DNA from: Dyella_B sp035503745
Lineage (GTDB): Bacteria; Pseudomonadota; Gammaproteobacteria; Xanthomonadales; Rhodanobacteraceae
Reading direction: 5' to 3'
Length of the DNA: 64,000 bases
NCBI RefSeq assembly: GCF_035503745.1
Contig: NZ_DATJTC010000016.1
Location: 1-64,000 of the forward strand
Below the pieces are notes generated by a model that was not told the DNA's origin, ran no database searches, and saw only the letters and a list, made by a program, of their open reading frames with translations. The position numbers were made by a program, and so were the translations under genes. Shown in pieces: positions 16,371-24,910 of the stretch (positions are counted from its first letter, which is position 1; each line of letters begins with the position of its first letter).

Positions 16371-17174
16371 ATGAGTTTTCGGCTCGCCGGTTGTCGGCCC
16401 GCTGTCGTCAATGCAGTAGCCCTGGTCCTCGCTCTCTCTGCCGGCGCCGCTTTGGCGCAGAACTCCCCTACCCAAGCCAAGCCCGCCACGCCGGCCCCGG
16501 CCAGCGCCGCCTCCGCCGCCAAGCCCGCCGCCAGCAGCGCGACCGCTTCGGCGAGCGCCGCTTCGGGCGACTGGATGAGCACCACCAAGCCGGGCGATGC
16601 CACCGCCGGCCAGGGCAAGGCCGCCGCATGCGGCGCCTGCCACGGCGTGGACGGCAACTCCAGCGATCCGCAATATCCCAAGCTCGCCGGCCAGCACGAG
16701 ATGTACATCGTGCACCAGCTGCACAATTTCAAATCCGGCGAACGCCAGAACGCCATCATGCTGGGCATGGCCACGCCGCTGTCGGACCAGGACATGCGCG
16801 ACATCGGCGCGTATTTCGCCAGCAAACAGTCGCTGCCGGGCGTGGCCGACCAGGCGCTGGTCGCGCAGGGCGAGAAGCTCTACCGCGAGGGCGACACCGA
16901 GCGCGGCGTTCCCGCCTGCATGGCCTGCCACGGCATCGACGGGCGCGGCAACCCGGGCGCGATGTATCCGCAGCTGACCAGCCAGCACGCGCAGTACATC
17001 GAGGCCAAACTGAAGGATTTCCACGACGGCGTCAGCTGGGGCAAGGAGCCCCATGCGCAGATCATGCCGGCCATCGCCAAGAAGCTCGATCCGCAGGAGA
17101 TCGTCGCGGTCTCCAGCTACATCGAAGGCCTGCATGTGACCGACGCCGCGGTCTCCACGGCGGCTTCGCCGTAA
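16371..17174 (+). CDS. Dihaem cytochrome c4
   Basis: 267-residue periplasmic electron carrier. A signal peptide (to about ALAQ at residue 29) is followed by an unusually Ala/Pro/Ser-rich linker to about residue 65, then two class I cytochrome c domains with haem sites C87-GACH-91 and C183-MACH-187 and Met ligands in NAIMLGMATPL and AQIMPAIAK. Start ATG 16371 has GGAGG at 16359-16363. Family members pass electrons to terminal oxidases. It lies just before the DsbA genes. Confidence 0.93.
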   Translation: MSFRLAGCRPAVVNAVALVLALSAGAALAQNSPTQAKPATPAPASAASAAKPAASSATASASAASGDWMSTTKPGDATAGQGKAAACGACHGVDGNSSDPQYPKLAGQHEMYIVHQLHNFKSGERQNAIMLGMATPLSDQDMRDIGAYFASKQSLPGVADQALVAQGEKLYREGDTERGVPACMACHGIDGRGNPGAMYPQLTSQHAQYIEAKLKDFHDGVSWGKEPHAQIMPAIAKKLDPQEIVAVSSYIEGLHVTDAAVSTAASP

Positions 17175-17229
17175 CTTCCGGCCACCGGCGTTGTCCATAG
17201 TCGTTCCGTATTCCCCATCGAGGCTGACC

Positions 17230-18120
17230 ATGCTGAAGCGTTTGTCTTTCCTTGGCGTCGCGCTGATCGCGCTCGCCGCCTGCAGTCACAACGGTTCCGA
17301 CAACAACACTTCGCCGCAGCCGGCCCCTGCCCAGTCCACCGCACCGGCCGCACCGGCCTCGGCCGCCAAGCCCGCGCCGGCGGCCACCACGCCCGCCGCC
17401 GCCTCGACCGCCGCCGCAACCGCCAGCAGCGCGGCGGCCCCGGCAGCGACCGCCACGGCGGCCCAGAAAGCCACGCCGACGCCCGCCGAACCCTTCGTGG
17501 ACACCGGTAAGTGGGTCGAGGGCAAGAACTACTTCACCATCGAACCGGCGCAGCCCACCGGCATTCCGGACAAGATCGTGGTGACCGAGGCGTTCTCCTA
17601 CGCCTGCCCGGCCTGCTACCAGTTCCACACCACCGCCGACCAGCTGGCCCAAAGCCTGCCGTCGGGCGTGGTGATGAACTATCTGCCGGTGTCCTTCCGC
17701 CCCGATGAAAACTTCCCGCTGTTCCAGCGCGCCTACTTCGCCGCCAAGGCGATGGGCGTGGCCGACAAGACCTATGACGCGATGTTCGACGCGATCTGGA
17801 AGAGCGGCGAGCTGGCTTCCGACGACCTTGCCACCGGCCGGCCGAAGCCGCAGTCGGCATGGCCCACGATCGAAGACGTGGCGAAGTTCTATGCCAAGTA
17901 CGGCGTCGATCCGAAGCAGTTCGTGGCGGTGGCCAATTCCTTCAGCGTCAATACGCAGATGAAACGCGCCGACGACATGGTAAAGGCCTACGGCGTGGAT
18001 GCCACGCCGACCATCATCGTCAACGGCAAGTATCGCTTCACCCCTGGGGACGCCGGCGGCTATGCGCAGTCGATCGAGCTGACCAAGTGGCTGGTCGCCA
18101 AGGAAGCCGCCGGCGAGTAG
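17230..18120 (+). CDS. dsbA: DsbA-family lipoprotein with CPAC active site
   Basis: 296-residue thiol:disulfide interchange protein. Residues 1-18 form a lipoprotein signal with lipobox LAAC (C18). Then comes an Ala/Pro/Thr-rich linker of about 75 residues and a DsbA-type thioredoxin fold with active site C126-PAC-129, where E. coli DsbA has CPHC. The cis-Pro loop is in DATPTIIVNGKY. It is expected to oxidise periplasmic cysteines while tethered to a membrane. A strong intrinsic terminator at 18135 separates it from its paralogue. The dipeptide change should alter redox potential. Confidence 0.9.
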   Translation: MLKRLSFLGVALIALAACSHNGSDNNTSPQPAPAQSTAPAAPASAAKPAPAATTPAAASTAAATASSAAAPAATATAAQKATPTPAEPFVDTGKWVEGKNYFTIEPAQPTGIPDKIVVTEAFSYACPACYQFHTTADQLAQSLPSGVVMNYLPVSFRPDENFPLFQRAYFAAKAMGVADKTYDAMFDAIWKSGELASDDLATGRPKPQSAWPTIEDVAKFYAKYGVDPKQFVAVANSFSVNTQMKRADDMVKAYGVDATPTIIVNGKYRFTPGDAGGYAQSIELTKWLVAKEAAGE

Positions 18121-18134
18121 TTCCTTTTGATCCC

Positions 18135-18160
18135 AAGCGCCCGATTCGCCGGGCGCTTTT
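18135..18160 (+). terminator. Intrinsic terminator after first dsbA
   Basis: A 9-bp perfect stem AAGCGCCCG (18135-18143) / CGGGCGCTT (18150-18158) with a 6-base loop runs into a TTTT tail. It lies 14 bases after the stop codon. Confidence 0.85.
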
Positions 18161-18211
18161 CATTCGACTCATGGACGGCGGCCAAGGTGCCGCCATCGTG
18201 CAGGAAAGATC

Positions 18212-18874
18212 ATGTTCAACACCGTCCGTTTCCGTTTGCTCGGCCTGCTCTGCGGCCTCGTCGTGACCAGCGCCTGTACCGCGGCCCCCTCCGACGCCGC
18301 CACCGCCGCGCCCTTCACCGATGGCGTCGAATACGTCACGCTGCCGACACCCCACACGCGCCTTAGCGACAGCGGCAAGGTCGAAGTGGTGGAAGTGTTC
18401 TCCTACGCCTGCATCCATTGCGCCGAGTTCTCGCCCTATGCCGACCAGCTGCGCAAGTCGCTGCCCAAGGGCGTGGAATTCAAGCTTCTGCCGGCGCCGT
18501 TCAACGATACCTGGGTGCCGTTCGCGCGCGCCTACTACGCGGCCAAGAAGCTGGGCATCGTCGAACAGACGCACGATGCGCTGTTCGTGGCCAAGTTCAG
18601 GGACCAGTACCCCATCAACTCGATGGGCGAGATCGCCGATTTCTATGCCAGCCACGGCGCGAACAGGGGCCAGTTCCTGACCCTGGCCAATTCGCCCGAA
18701 GTGGATGCGCAGCTCAAGAAGGATATGCAACTGCTGCAGACCTGGGGCGTGGATGGCACGCCGACCATCGTTGTCGACGGCAAATACCGCAGCGCCAACA
18801 TCAAGGACTTCCCGCAGCTGGTGGCGCTTACCAAGTGGCTGGTGCAGCGGGAGCTGAACGCCAAAGACCACTGA
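18212..18874 (+). CDS. DsbA-family protein with CIHC active site
   Basis: 220-residue paralogue of the preceding gene without the long linker. It has an N-terminal signal (ending around SACTAAPSDA; the sequence before the cysteine is not a canonical lipobox), active site C67-IHC-70, and the cis-Pro loop DGTPTIVVDGKY. It keeps the histidine of the E. coli CPHC site but has Ile for Pro. A GGAA ribosome site precedes ATG 18212. The two adjacent paralogues with different dipeptides suggest different redox tasks or substrates. Confidence 0.9.
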   Translation: MFNTVRFRLLGLLCGLVVTSACTAAPSDAATAAPFTDGVEYVTLPTPHTRLSDSGKVEVVEVFSYACIHCAEFSPYADQLRKSLPKGVEFKLLPAPFNDTWVPFARAYYAAKKLGIVEQTHDALFVAKFRDQYPINSMGEIADFYASHGANRGQFLTLANSPEVDAQLKKDMQLLQTWGVDGTPTIVVDGKYRSANIKDFPQLVALTKWLVQRELNAKDH

Positions 18875-18935
18875 GGCTTTACCGCAGCGCGGCTTTTTCA
18901 CACCAGCCGCGCCGCAAGCATGTAATTTAGCGTCA

Positions 18936-19721
18936 ATGACCCGCGCCGGATCCCACCCCAAGCAACGGCTGCGCCTTTTGAGCTGCAACATCCTGGCCGG
19001 CGCCAGCGTGCAGCGCTACAGGCAATACGTAACGCGCAGCATCAACGCGATGCTGCCCGGGCGCAGCAAGCTGGATAACCTCGATCAACTGGCCGCACTA
19101 TTGCCGCAGTTCGACGTGATCGGCCTGCAGGAAGCTGATGCAGGCAGCTTGCGCTCGGGCTTTCTCAATCAAACGCGCTACCTTGCCGAAACCTCAGGCA
19201 TGCCGTTCTGGAGCCATCAGCCCAACCGCCCGGTGGCGCAGATATCGCATACCGCCAACGGCCTGATTTGCCGGCTCGAACCACAAGTGGTGATCGACTA
19301 CCCGCTGCCCAGCCGCATTCCCGGCCGCGGCGCACTGCTGGCACGTTTCGGCGACGACACCGACGGGCTGGCCGTGATGATCGCCCACCTGTCCCTGAGC
19401 GCGCAGGCACGCGCCAGGCAACTGGGCTTCATCGCCGAAGTGCTGCAGGATCATCCACACGCGGTGCTGATGGGCGACCTCAACACCGACGCGCACAGCA
19501 ACGAGATGCGACACCTGTTCGCACGCTGCAACCTGCAACCGCCGACGCAGGCAGTGCCGACCTTTCCCAGCTGGAAGCCAAGCCGGGCGCTCGATCACAT
19601 CCTGGTCTCGCCGCAGATCAAGATCGACAAGGTGTGGACCTTGCCGCAAGCCTTTTCCGATCACCTGGCGCTGGCCGCGGAAATCCAGCTGCCCTCGTCA
19701 TCGGTTAAATTATCCCGATGA
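18936..19721 (+). CDS. Endonuclease/exonuclease/phosphatase (EEP) family protein
   Basis: 261-residue member of the EEP superfamily of Mg-dependent phosphodiester hydrolases. Metal and catalytic motifs are in order: RLLSCNI near residue 13, GLQEAD near 64, HLSLSA near 151, MGDLNTDAH near 178 and a final SDHLALAAEI. No signal peptide is seen, so it is probably cytoplasmic. The nucleic acid or phospholipid substrate cannot be told from sequence. Its stop overlaps the next start by ATGA. Confidence 0.85.
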   Translation: MTRAGSHPKQRLRLLSCNILAGASVQRYRQYVTRSINAMLPGRSKLDNLDQLAALLPQFDVIGLQEADAGSLRSGFLNQTRYLAETSGMPFWSHQPNRPVAQISHTANGLICRLEPQVVIDYPLPSRIPGRGALLARFGDDTDGLAVMIAHLSLSAQARARQLGFIAEVLQDHPHAVLMGDLNTDAHSNEMRHLFARCNLQPPTQAVPTFPSWKPSRALDHILVSPQIKIDKVWTLPQAFSDHLALAAEIQLPSSSVKLSR

Positions 19722-20146
19722 CGACCCGACGCTTGATCCGTATCCTCCTGCCGTGGCTGCTGCTGGTGGCAGTCGCCCTGGCCAGCGCCTGGCTGCGCTA
19801 CGACTTCATCGAACCGGCCGACCTTGCGCACCAGTGCGACAAAGGCAACGCGCACATCCCGGCGTCCTGCGGACTGCGCGCGGCGATCGTGGTCGGCTTC
19901 AACACCTACGGCTTCGGCGTGGCCGCGCTGATCGCGATGCTGGTTGCGCTGTTCTCAAGGCAGCGCGCCATGGCGTGGCTGGCGGCGGCACTGGGTATGT
20001 TCGCGCTGACCTTGTATTGCTACTACGCCGGCGCCGTCGCGCTGCTGGTCGGTTGCCTACGCCTGGTGCGCCTTCAGGCCAATAGCATGGCGATGCCAGT
20101 TGATGTAGAGGGGCCACGCGATCGCCAGGTTCAGGCCAAACCATAG
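19718..20146 (+). CDS. Small inner-membrane protein, unknown function
   Basis: 142-residue protein with about three hydrophobic helices (residues 8-24, 48-68, 75-108). Two cysteines in HQCDKGNAHIPASCGLRAA, between the first two helices, could form a periplasmic disulfide. It starts at an ATG overlapping the EEP stop by four bases, so both are probably co-translated. Its last 90 bases overlap the 3' end of the convergent GH17 gene; the tail there (MPVDVEGPRDRQVQAKP) is hydrophilic. No family is recognised. Confidence 0.7.
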   Translation: MTTRRLIRILLPWLLLVAVALASAWLRYDFIEPADLAHQCDKGNAHIPASCGLRAAIVVGFNTYGFGVAALIAMLVALFSRQRAMAWLAAALGMFALTLYCYYAGAVALLVGCLRLVRLQANSMAMPVDVEGPRDRQVQAKP

Positions 20147-21655
20147 CCAGGCCACCTTGTTCATGCCCACTTCCTGCACCACCGGCACCAGCGCAAGCAC
20201 GGGACCGACGCAGGCGAGAAAGCGTTGCTCGGCCGAAGGCATGACGTGCTCGCGCGTGAGCAAGCCAAATACGCCGTAGCCGATGCACGGCAGGGCGAAC
20301 ACACCCAGCGGAAAATCCAGGTAGCGTCCGTCGAACGCCATCAGGATGTCGTAAAGCACCAGCGCGAACAACGAACCGAAGCGCCACCACGATGCAGGCT
20401 CGGTGTCGTCGAAGCGGTCGGCGACGTGCGCGGCGATGCGCCGCGCCAACGCCGCGCCCACCATGAGCGCCAGCACCAGCGATGCCGAGGATATCGCCCA
20501 TTCCCACCACGGCCCGCAGGCGTAGGTCATCTTGCGCACCTGCCAGGCCACGGCCGTGCCGGCGGCGAAGCCGGAAAGTACCAGTGCCAGCCAGCCACGC
20601 GGCCCATGCCAGCGATGCGGCCAGCAGCCGACCACGACAAACAGTGCCACGCCGATCGCACCGGCCACCCAGCCCCACCACCAGTAGGGATCTTCGACGA
20701 CCGGGCCCAGCATCGAGAATTTAGGCCGCGCATTGGAATCGAAAATGCCCCAATAACCGCCCACGGTACCTTCCAGCGCGCGCTTCCACGGTTGATCGAA
20801 GGTCTCGATCACGTTGTAGGGCATGTGCACTTTTGCAGCGTAAGTAACGAATTGGCGCAGATAGAGCGCCTCGTTCACCAGGCTGGGCTCGGCGCTGCGG
20901 CGCAGGCGGCCGGCGCTGGGCCAGCCGGTTTCGCCGATCATCAACTGCTTGCCGGGAAACGCGCGCTGCAGCCGCGCGTAGACCTCTTCCACATGCTTGA
21001 TGGCCTTGGAGGCGGCCACGGGATTGTCTTCCCAGTAGGGCAAAATGTGGATGGTGATGAAATCCACCGAGCTTGCCATCTGCGGATAGCTCAGCCAGCG
21101 CTGCCACACATCGGCGTAAGTGATCGGGATGCTCTTGGGCACGCCCGCACGCACGGTCTGGATGTATTGCGCCAGGCGCTTGGGCGATACCTCGCCGCGC
21201 AACAGCACCTCGTTGCCCACCACGATGCCGCGGATCGTGCCCGGATACGCATTGGCGGTCTTGATGCCACGCGCGATCTCGATGTCGTTGTATTTGGACA
21301 CACTGCTGATCCAGATGCCCATCAATACCTGCATGTGATAGCGCGCCGCGATCGCCGGCACAACGTCAAGGCCGTTGCTTTGCGAATACGTACGCACGCA
21401 GTTGATGCGCTGCGACAGCGCGCGCAGGTCTTCGTCGATGCGCTCGGGCGTGATCACGAACTGGGGATTGAGCGGCGATTCGCCCGGCTTGCGGAACGGC
21501 GCATACGACACGCAGGAGATGCGCGCCGACGGCGCATCGGGCAGTTGCACCGGCCGTCCCACGTTCCACCACCAGAAGCCGCCGGTCAGCGCCGTCAGCA
21601 CCAGCAACAGCCAGGCCACGGCGTAGGAAACTGAGCTATTGGAAGGTGACGGCAT
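20057..21655 (-). CDS. Membrane-anchored GH17 family protein (beta-glucan enzyme)
   Basis: 532-residue protein with one N-terminal transmembrane segment (about 12-30), a glycoside hydrolase 17-like domain (about 45-310) and some seven C-terminal membrane helices. Both catalytic glutamates are visible: E149 in VVGNEVL (acid/base) and E242 in IGETGWPS (nucleophile). Related bacterial proteins act in beta-1,3/1,6-glucan synthesis or remodelling (NdvB/NdvC-type), often as transglycosylases. The domain would face the periplasm. It is convergent with the small membrane protein and overlaps it by 90 bases. Confidence 0.82.
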   Translation of the reverse strand: MPSPSNSSVSYAVAWLLLVLTALTGGFWWWNVGRPVQLPDAPSARISCVSYAPFRKPGESPLNPQFVITPERIDEDLRALSQRINCVRTYSQSNGLDVVPAIAARYHMQVLMGIWISSVSKYNDIEIARGIKTANAYPGTIRGIVVGNEVLLRGEVSPKRLAQYIQTVRAGVPKSIPITYADVWQRWLSYPQMASSVDFITIHILPYWEDNPVAASKAIKHVEEVYARLQRAFPGKQLMIGETGWPSAGRLRRSAEPSLVNEALYLRQFVTYAAKVHMPYNVIETFDQPWKRALEGTVGGYWGIFDSNARPKFSMLGPVVEDPYWWWGWVAGAIGVALFVVVGCWPHRWHGPRGWLALVLSGFAAGTAVAWQVRKMTYACGPWWEWAISSASLVLALMVGAALARRIAAHVADRFDDTEPASWWRFGSLFALVLYDILMAFDGRYLDFPLGVFALPCIGYGVFGLLTREHVMPSAEQRFLACVGPVLALVPVVQEVGMNKVAWLWFGLNLAIAWPLYINWHRHAIGLKAHQA

Positions 21656-21829
21656 TAGGACCCTGTCGGTGCAGCACGCTCAAGCGCGCAAGCTTAGCAG
21701 CCCGCATGCAAATCAGACCGCATGAATGCTCACGGCGCCTGCACATCGCCGCCGGGACGCTTACGGTTTCGTTCAGGGCGCACCGAACGCATCCATTACA
21801 CTTTGCCCCGATTGTTCGCAGGAGTTCCC

Positions 21830-23902
21830 ATGGCCCCGCAAGCCACGTCGCCGCGCCTTGGCCGTCTATGGCTCGTTGTCGCCGGCTGGATGCTGGCCGG
21901 CGCGAGCCTTGCCCAGACCGACACCGCCACGCTTGAGGCGCAGCGTGCCAGCTTCAAGCAGGCCTACGCCGCCGCGGCCGAGGGCGGCGACGGTTGGCGC
22001 GCGCTGTCGGCAAACCTGCAGAACTACCCGCTCTACCCCTACCTGCAGGCGGCATCGCTGGAGCATGACATCCAGCTCATCGACCGCCCCGCCGTCGAAG
22101 CGTACCTCAAGCAATATCCGGATCTGATCCCAGCCAACGACCTGCGCCGCAATTTTCTGCTGGAACTGACGCGCCGCCAGGATTGGGATACGTTCCAGCT
22201 GATGTACCAGCCCGGCCTCGGCGACGCATTGACTTGCGACGAACTGCGGGCGCGGCTGGAAGGCGGCGCCAGGCTCGATTTCGACAAGGACCTGGCCACG
22301 CTGTGGGCCGAACCGTCGCTGCCGGCCGCCTGCGAACCCGTGCTGCAAGCCGCCTACGACCAGGGGCTGCTGACCAGGCAACGGCTATGGACGCGCATCG
22401 ACGCGGCTGCCGATGCCGGCAAGAGCGACAGTATTTCGGACATGAGCCAGTGGCTGCCCGATGACGATGCCACGGCCGCGCAGCGGATCGTGCTGGCACT
22501 GACCGACCCGGCCTCGGCCGCGCAAAGCGCCATGCAGTGGCCGGACACCGCCCATGCGCGGCAAGCCGTGACGCTTGCGCTGGTGCGCCTGGCGCGGCGG
22601 CAATCGACCGCCGCCGACGACGCCTGGAAGGATCTGCAAACCCGCTTCCAGCTGACACCCAGCCAACGCGACAGCGTGCTCAACGCGCTGGCCCTGTTTC
22701 ACGCCACCGATTACGACCCGGATGCGCTGGCGCGCCTGGTGAACCTGCCGGCCGCCGCGCAAACCGACACCAGCCGCGAATGGCGCGTGCGCGCGGCACT
22801 GGCGATGCAAGACTGGAATGCCGTGCTGGCGGCGATCGACGCGCTCACGCCTGCCCAGCAGCAGAATGACGAATGGCTGTACTTCCGCGCCCGCGCGCTC
22901 GACGCACTGGGCCGCCACGAAGAAGCACAACGCGCCTATGCCATCGCCGCCGCGCAGTCGAGCTACTTCGGCTACCTCGCCGCCGACCACCAGCACAGCG
23001 CCTATGCGCTGTGCGTGCTCCAGCCCGTGGTCAGCGCGGAGGGAGAACAGGCCGTGCTGGCCATTCCCGGCATGCAGCGCGCGTTCGAACTGTTCGCGGT
23101 CGGCCTGACCAGGGCCGCACGGCGCGAATGGAACCAGGCGCTGGCCGATGCCGATGCGGACACGCTGCGCCAGGCGGTCAACCTCGCCGAGCAGCGCGGC
23201 TGGTACGACCGCGCCATCTTCACCTTCAACAAAGGCGCCGCGCTGGGTTATTACACCCTGCGCTTCCCGCTCGCCAGCCAGTACGGCCTGGTCCAGCAGG
23301 CGCAGGCGGCAGGCATCGACCCGTCCTGGGCGTACGGCATCCTGCGCCAGGAAAGCGCCTGGGTCAGCGACGCGCAATCGGGCGCCGACGCACGCGGGCT
23401 GATGCAACTGGTGCCGGCCACCGGCGCCGAGGTGGCGCGCAAGAACGGGCTTGCCTGGGACGGCGGCGAAAGTCTCTTCGATCCGGTGGTGAACATCGTC
23501 CTCGGCACGCGCTATCTGGCCCAGATGGCGGCCCGCTTCGACGATTCACCGTGGCTGGCCAGCGCCGCCTACAACGCCGGCGCCGCCCGCGTGAACCAGT
23601 GGCTGGATGCGCGCAACAACCTGCCGCCCGACCTGTTCGTGGCTACCATGCCGTTCAAGGAAACGCGCGAATATGTGGCGCGCGTGATGTACTACAGCGT
23701 AATCTACGATTGGCGCCAGCACGGCACGGCCGCCCCGATCTCCAGCCGCATGGTGCCGATCGGGCAGCCGTATAGCCGTCCGAACGCGGACGATCCGCGC
23801 AAGGACATGACCTGCCCGGCGCCGCAGTCCGTGGCAGCGGCAAGCCCGGCACCGGCGGCTTCATCGATACACAGCGCAGCGGCCAAGGACTCGGCGCACT
23901 GA
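21830..23902 (+). CDS. slt: Soluble lytic murein transglycosylase
   Basis: 690-residue periplasmic enzyme that cleaves the MurNAc-GlcNAc bond to form 1,6-anhydro ends. A signal peptide (to ASLAQ near residue 30) precedes a long alpha-helical superhelix and a C-terminal SLT domain. The catalytic glutamate is E508 in GILRQESAW, followed by GLMQLVPATG and SAAYNAGAARVNQWL. ATG 21830 has AGGAG immediately upstream. The Ala/Pro-rich final 30 residues are a low-complexity tail. Confidence 0.94.
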   Translation: MAPQATSPRLGRLWLVVAGWMLAGASLAQTDTATLEAQRASFKQAYAAAAEGGDGWRALSANLQNYPLYPYLQAASLEHDIQLIDRPAVEAYLKQYPDLIPANDLRRNFLLELTRRQDWDTFQLMYQPGLGDALTCDELRARLEGGARLDFDKDLATLWAEPSLPAACEPVLQAAYDQGLLTRQRLWTRIDAAADAGKSDSISDMSQWLPDDDATAAQRIVLALTDPASAAQSAMQWPDTAHARQAVTLALVRLARRQSTAADDAWKDLQTRFQLTPSQRDSVLNALALFHATDYDPDALARLVNLPAAAQTDTSREWRVRAALAMQDWNAVLAAIDALTPAQQQNDEWLYFRARALDALGRHEEAQRAYAIAAAQSSYFGYLAADHQHSAYALCVLQPVVSAEGEQAVLAIPGMQRAFELFAVGLTRAARREWNQALADADADTLRQAVNLAEQRGWYDRAIFTFNKGAALGYYTLRFPLASQYGLVQQAQAAGIDPSWAYGILRQESAWVSDAQSGADARGLMQLVPATGAEVARKNGLAWDGGESLFDPVVNIVLGTRYLAQMAARFDDSPWLASAAYNAGAARVNQWLDARNNLPPDLFVATMPFKETREYVARVMYYSVIYDWRQHGTAAPISSRMVPIGQPYSRPNADDPRKDMTCPAPQSVAAASPAPAASSIHSAAAKDSAH

Positions 23903-23918
23903 TACAAAGACTCTGTCA

Positions 23919-24863
23919 ATGACAATCCAGCGTCTCGTGCTACTGGGCGGAACCGGCTTTGTCGGCAGTTATCTCATACCCCGGCTCGCCGCCGACGGTC
24001 ATCGCATCACCGTGCTTTCGCGCCATGGCCCGTCGCACCGCGCGATGACGGTGTTGCCCAACGTCGTCATCCGCAGCGCGGACGTCTACGACGATGCCGT
24101 TCTGCGCCAGCAACTGGAAGGCGCCGACGCCGTCATCAACCTGATCGGTATCCTCAATCCGCACGGCCGCTACAGCTTCCAGCGCGTGTATGTGGAGCTG
24201 ACGCAGCGGCTGATCGACGCCTGCCGCGCCACCGGCGTCGCGCGCCTGCACCAGATGAGTTCGCTCAAGGCCGGCCAGGGGCTCTCGCAATACCTCAAGA
24301 CGCGCGGCGCGGCGGAAAAGCTGGTCGAGATAGCGCCGCTCGCCTGGACGATCTACCAGCCCAGCGTGATCTTCGGCGAGGGCGATGGCCTGGTCACGCG
24401 CTTCGCCGCCTTGCTGCGCCAGCTGCCGGCGCTGCCGCTGGCGCGTGCCACATCGAAAATGGCGCCCACGTATGCCGGCGACGTGGCCGAAGCCATCGCC
24501 CGCTGCGTGGCCGACGAGAAGTTGTCGCGGCAGCGCCGTTTCCAGCTGTACGGCCCGCAGGTGCTGACCCTGGGCGAGATCGTGCGCGCCATCGGCGATG
24601 CGGCGGGCCTGCGCACGCGCGTCGTCGCGCTGAACGATGCGCTCGGCCGCCTGCAGGCGGAAGTGGCCGGACGGCTGCCGGGCAAGCCGTTCACCGTGGA
24701 CAACTTTCTTTCGCTGCAGACCGATTCGGTCGGCGACGTGGATGGTTACGCGGCGCTGGGCATCGTGCCCCAACCGTTCACGCCCTGGCTGCCGCGCCTG
24801 CTGCAGGGATCGCCGCGCCAGCAGCGGCTGGACGCCGCGCGGCGGGCATTCCGCCGTCGCTGA
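23919..24863 (+). CDS. NDUFA9-like NAD(P)-binding protein
   Basis: 314-residue atypical short-chain dehydrogenase with GGTGFVG at residues 10-16 and the INLIGIL stretch near 73. It fits the complex I NDUFA9 subunit family; bacterial members may assist respiratory complex I or quinone-related steps but are often of unknown role. It starts 16 bases after slt on the same strand and is followed by cca. Family assignment is good, function uncertain. Confidence 0.83.
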   Translation: MTIQRLVLLGGTGFVGSYLIPRLAADGHRITVLSRHGPSHRAMTVLPNVVIRSADVYDDAVLRQQLEGADAVINLIGILNPHGRYSFQRVYVELTQRLIDACRATGVARLHQMSSLKAGQGLSQYLKTRGAAEKLVEIAPLAWTIYQPSVIFGEGDGLVTRFAALLRQLPALPLARATSKMAPTYAGDVAEAIARCVADEKLSRQRRFQLYGPQVLTLGEIVRAIGDAAGLRTRVVALNDALGRLQAEVAGRLPGKPFTVDNFLSLQTDSVGDVDGYAALGIVPQPFTPWLPRLLQGSPRQQRLDAARRAFRRR

Positions 24864-24910
24864 GCGCGAGGCGGTGAAGACCGCCGCGCCCGGCATGGCA
24901 AAATGCCCGC

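Noticed and set aside
15612..17231. Possible 539-residue EngB with a long N-terminal extension
   Set aside because: The extension is antisense to cytochrome c4 and is Gly/Arg low complexity; normal EngB begins at 16256.
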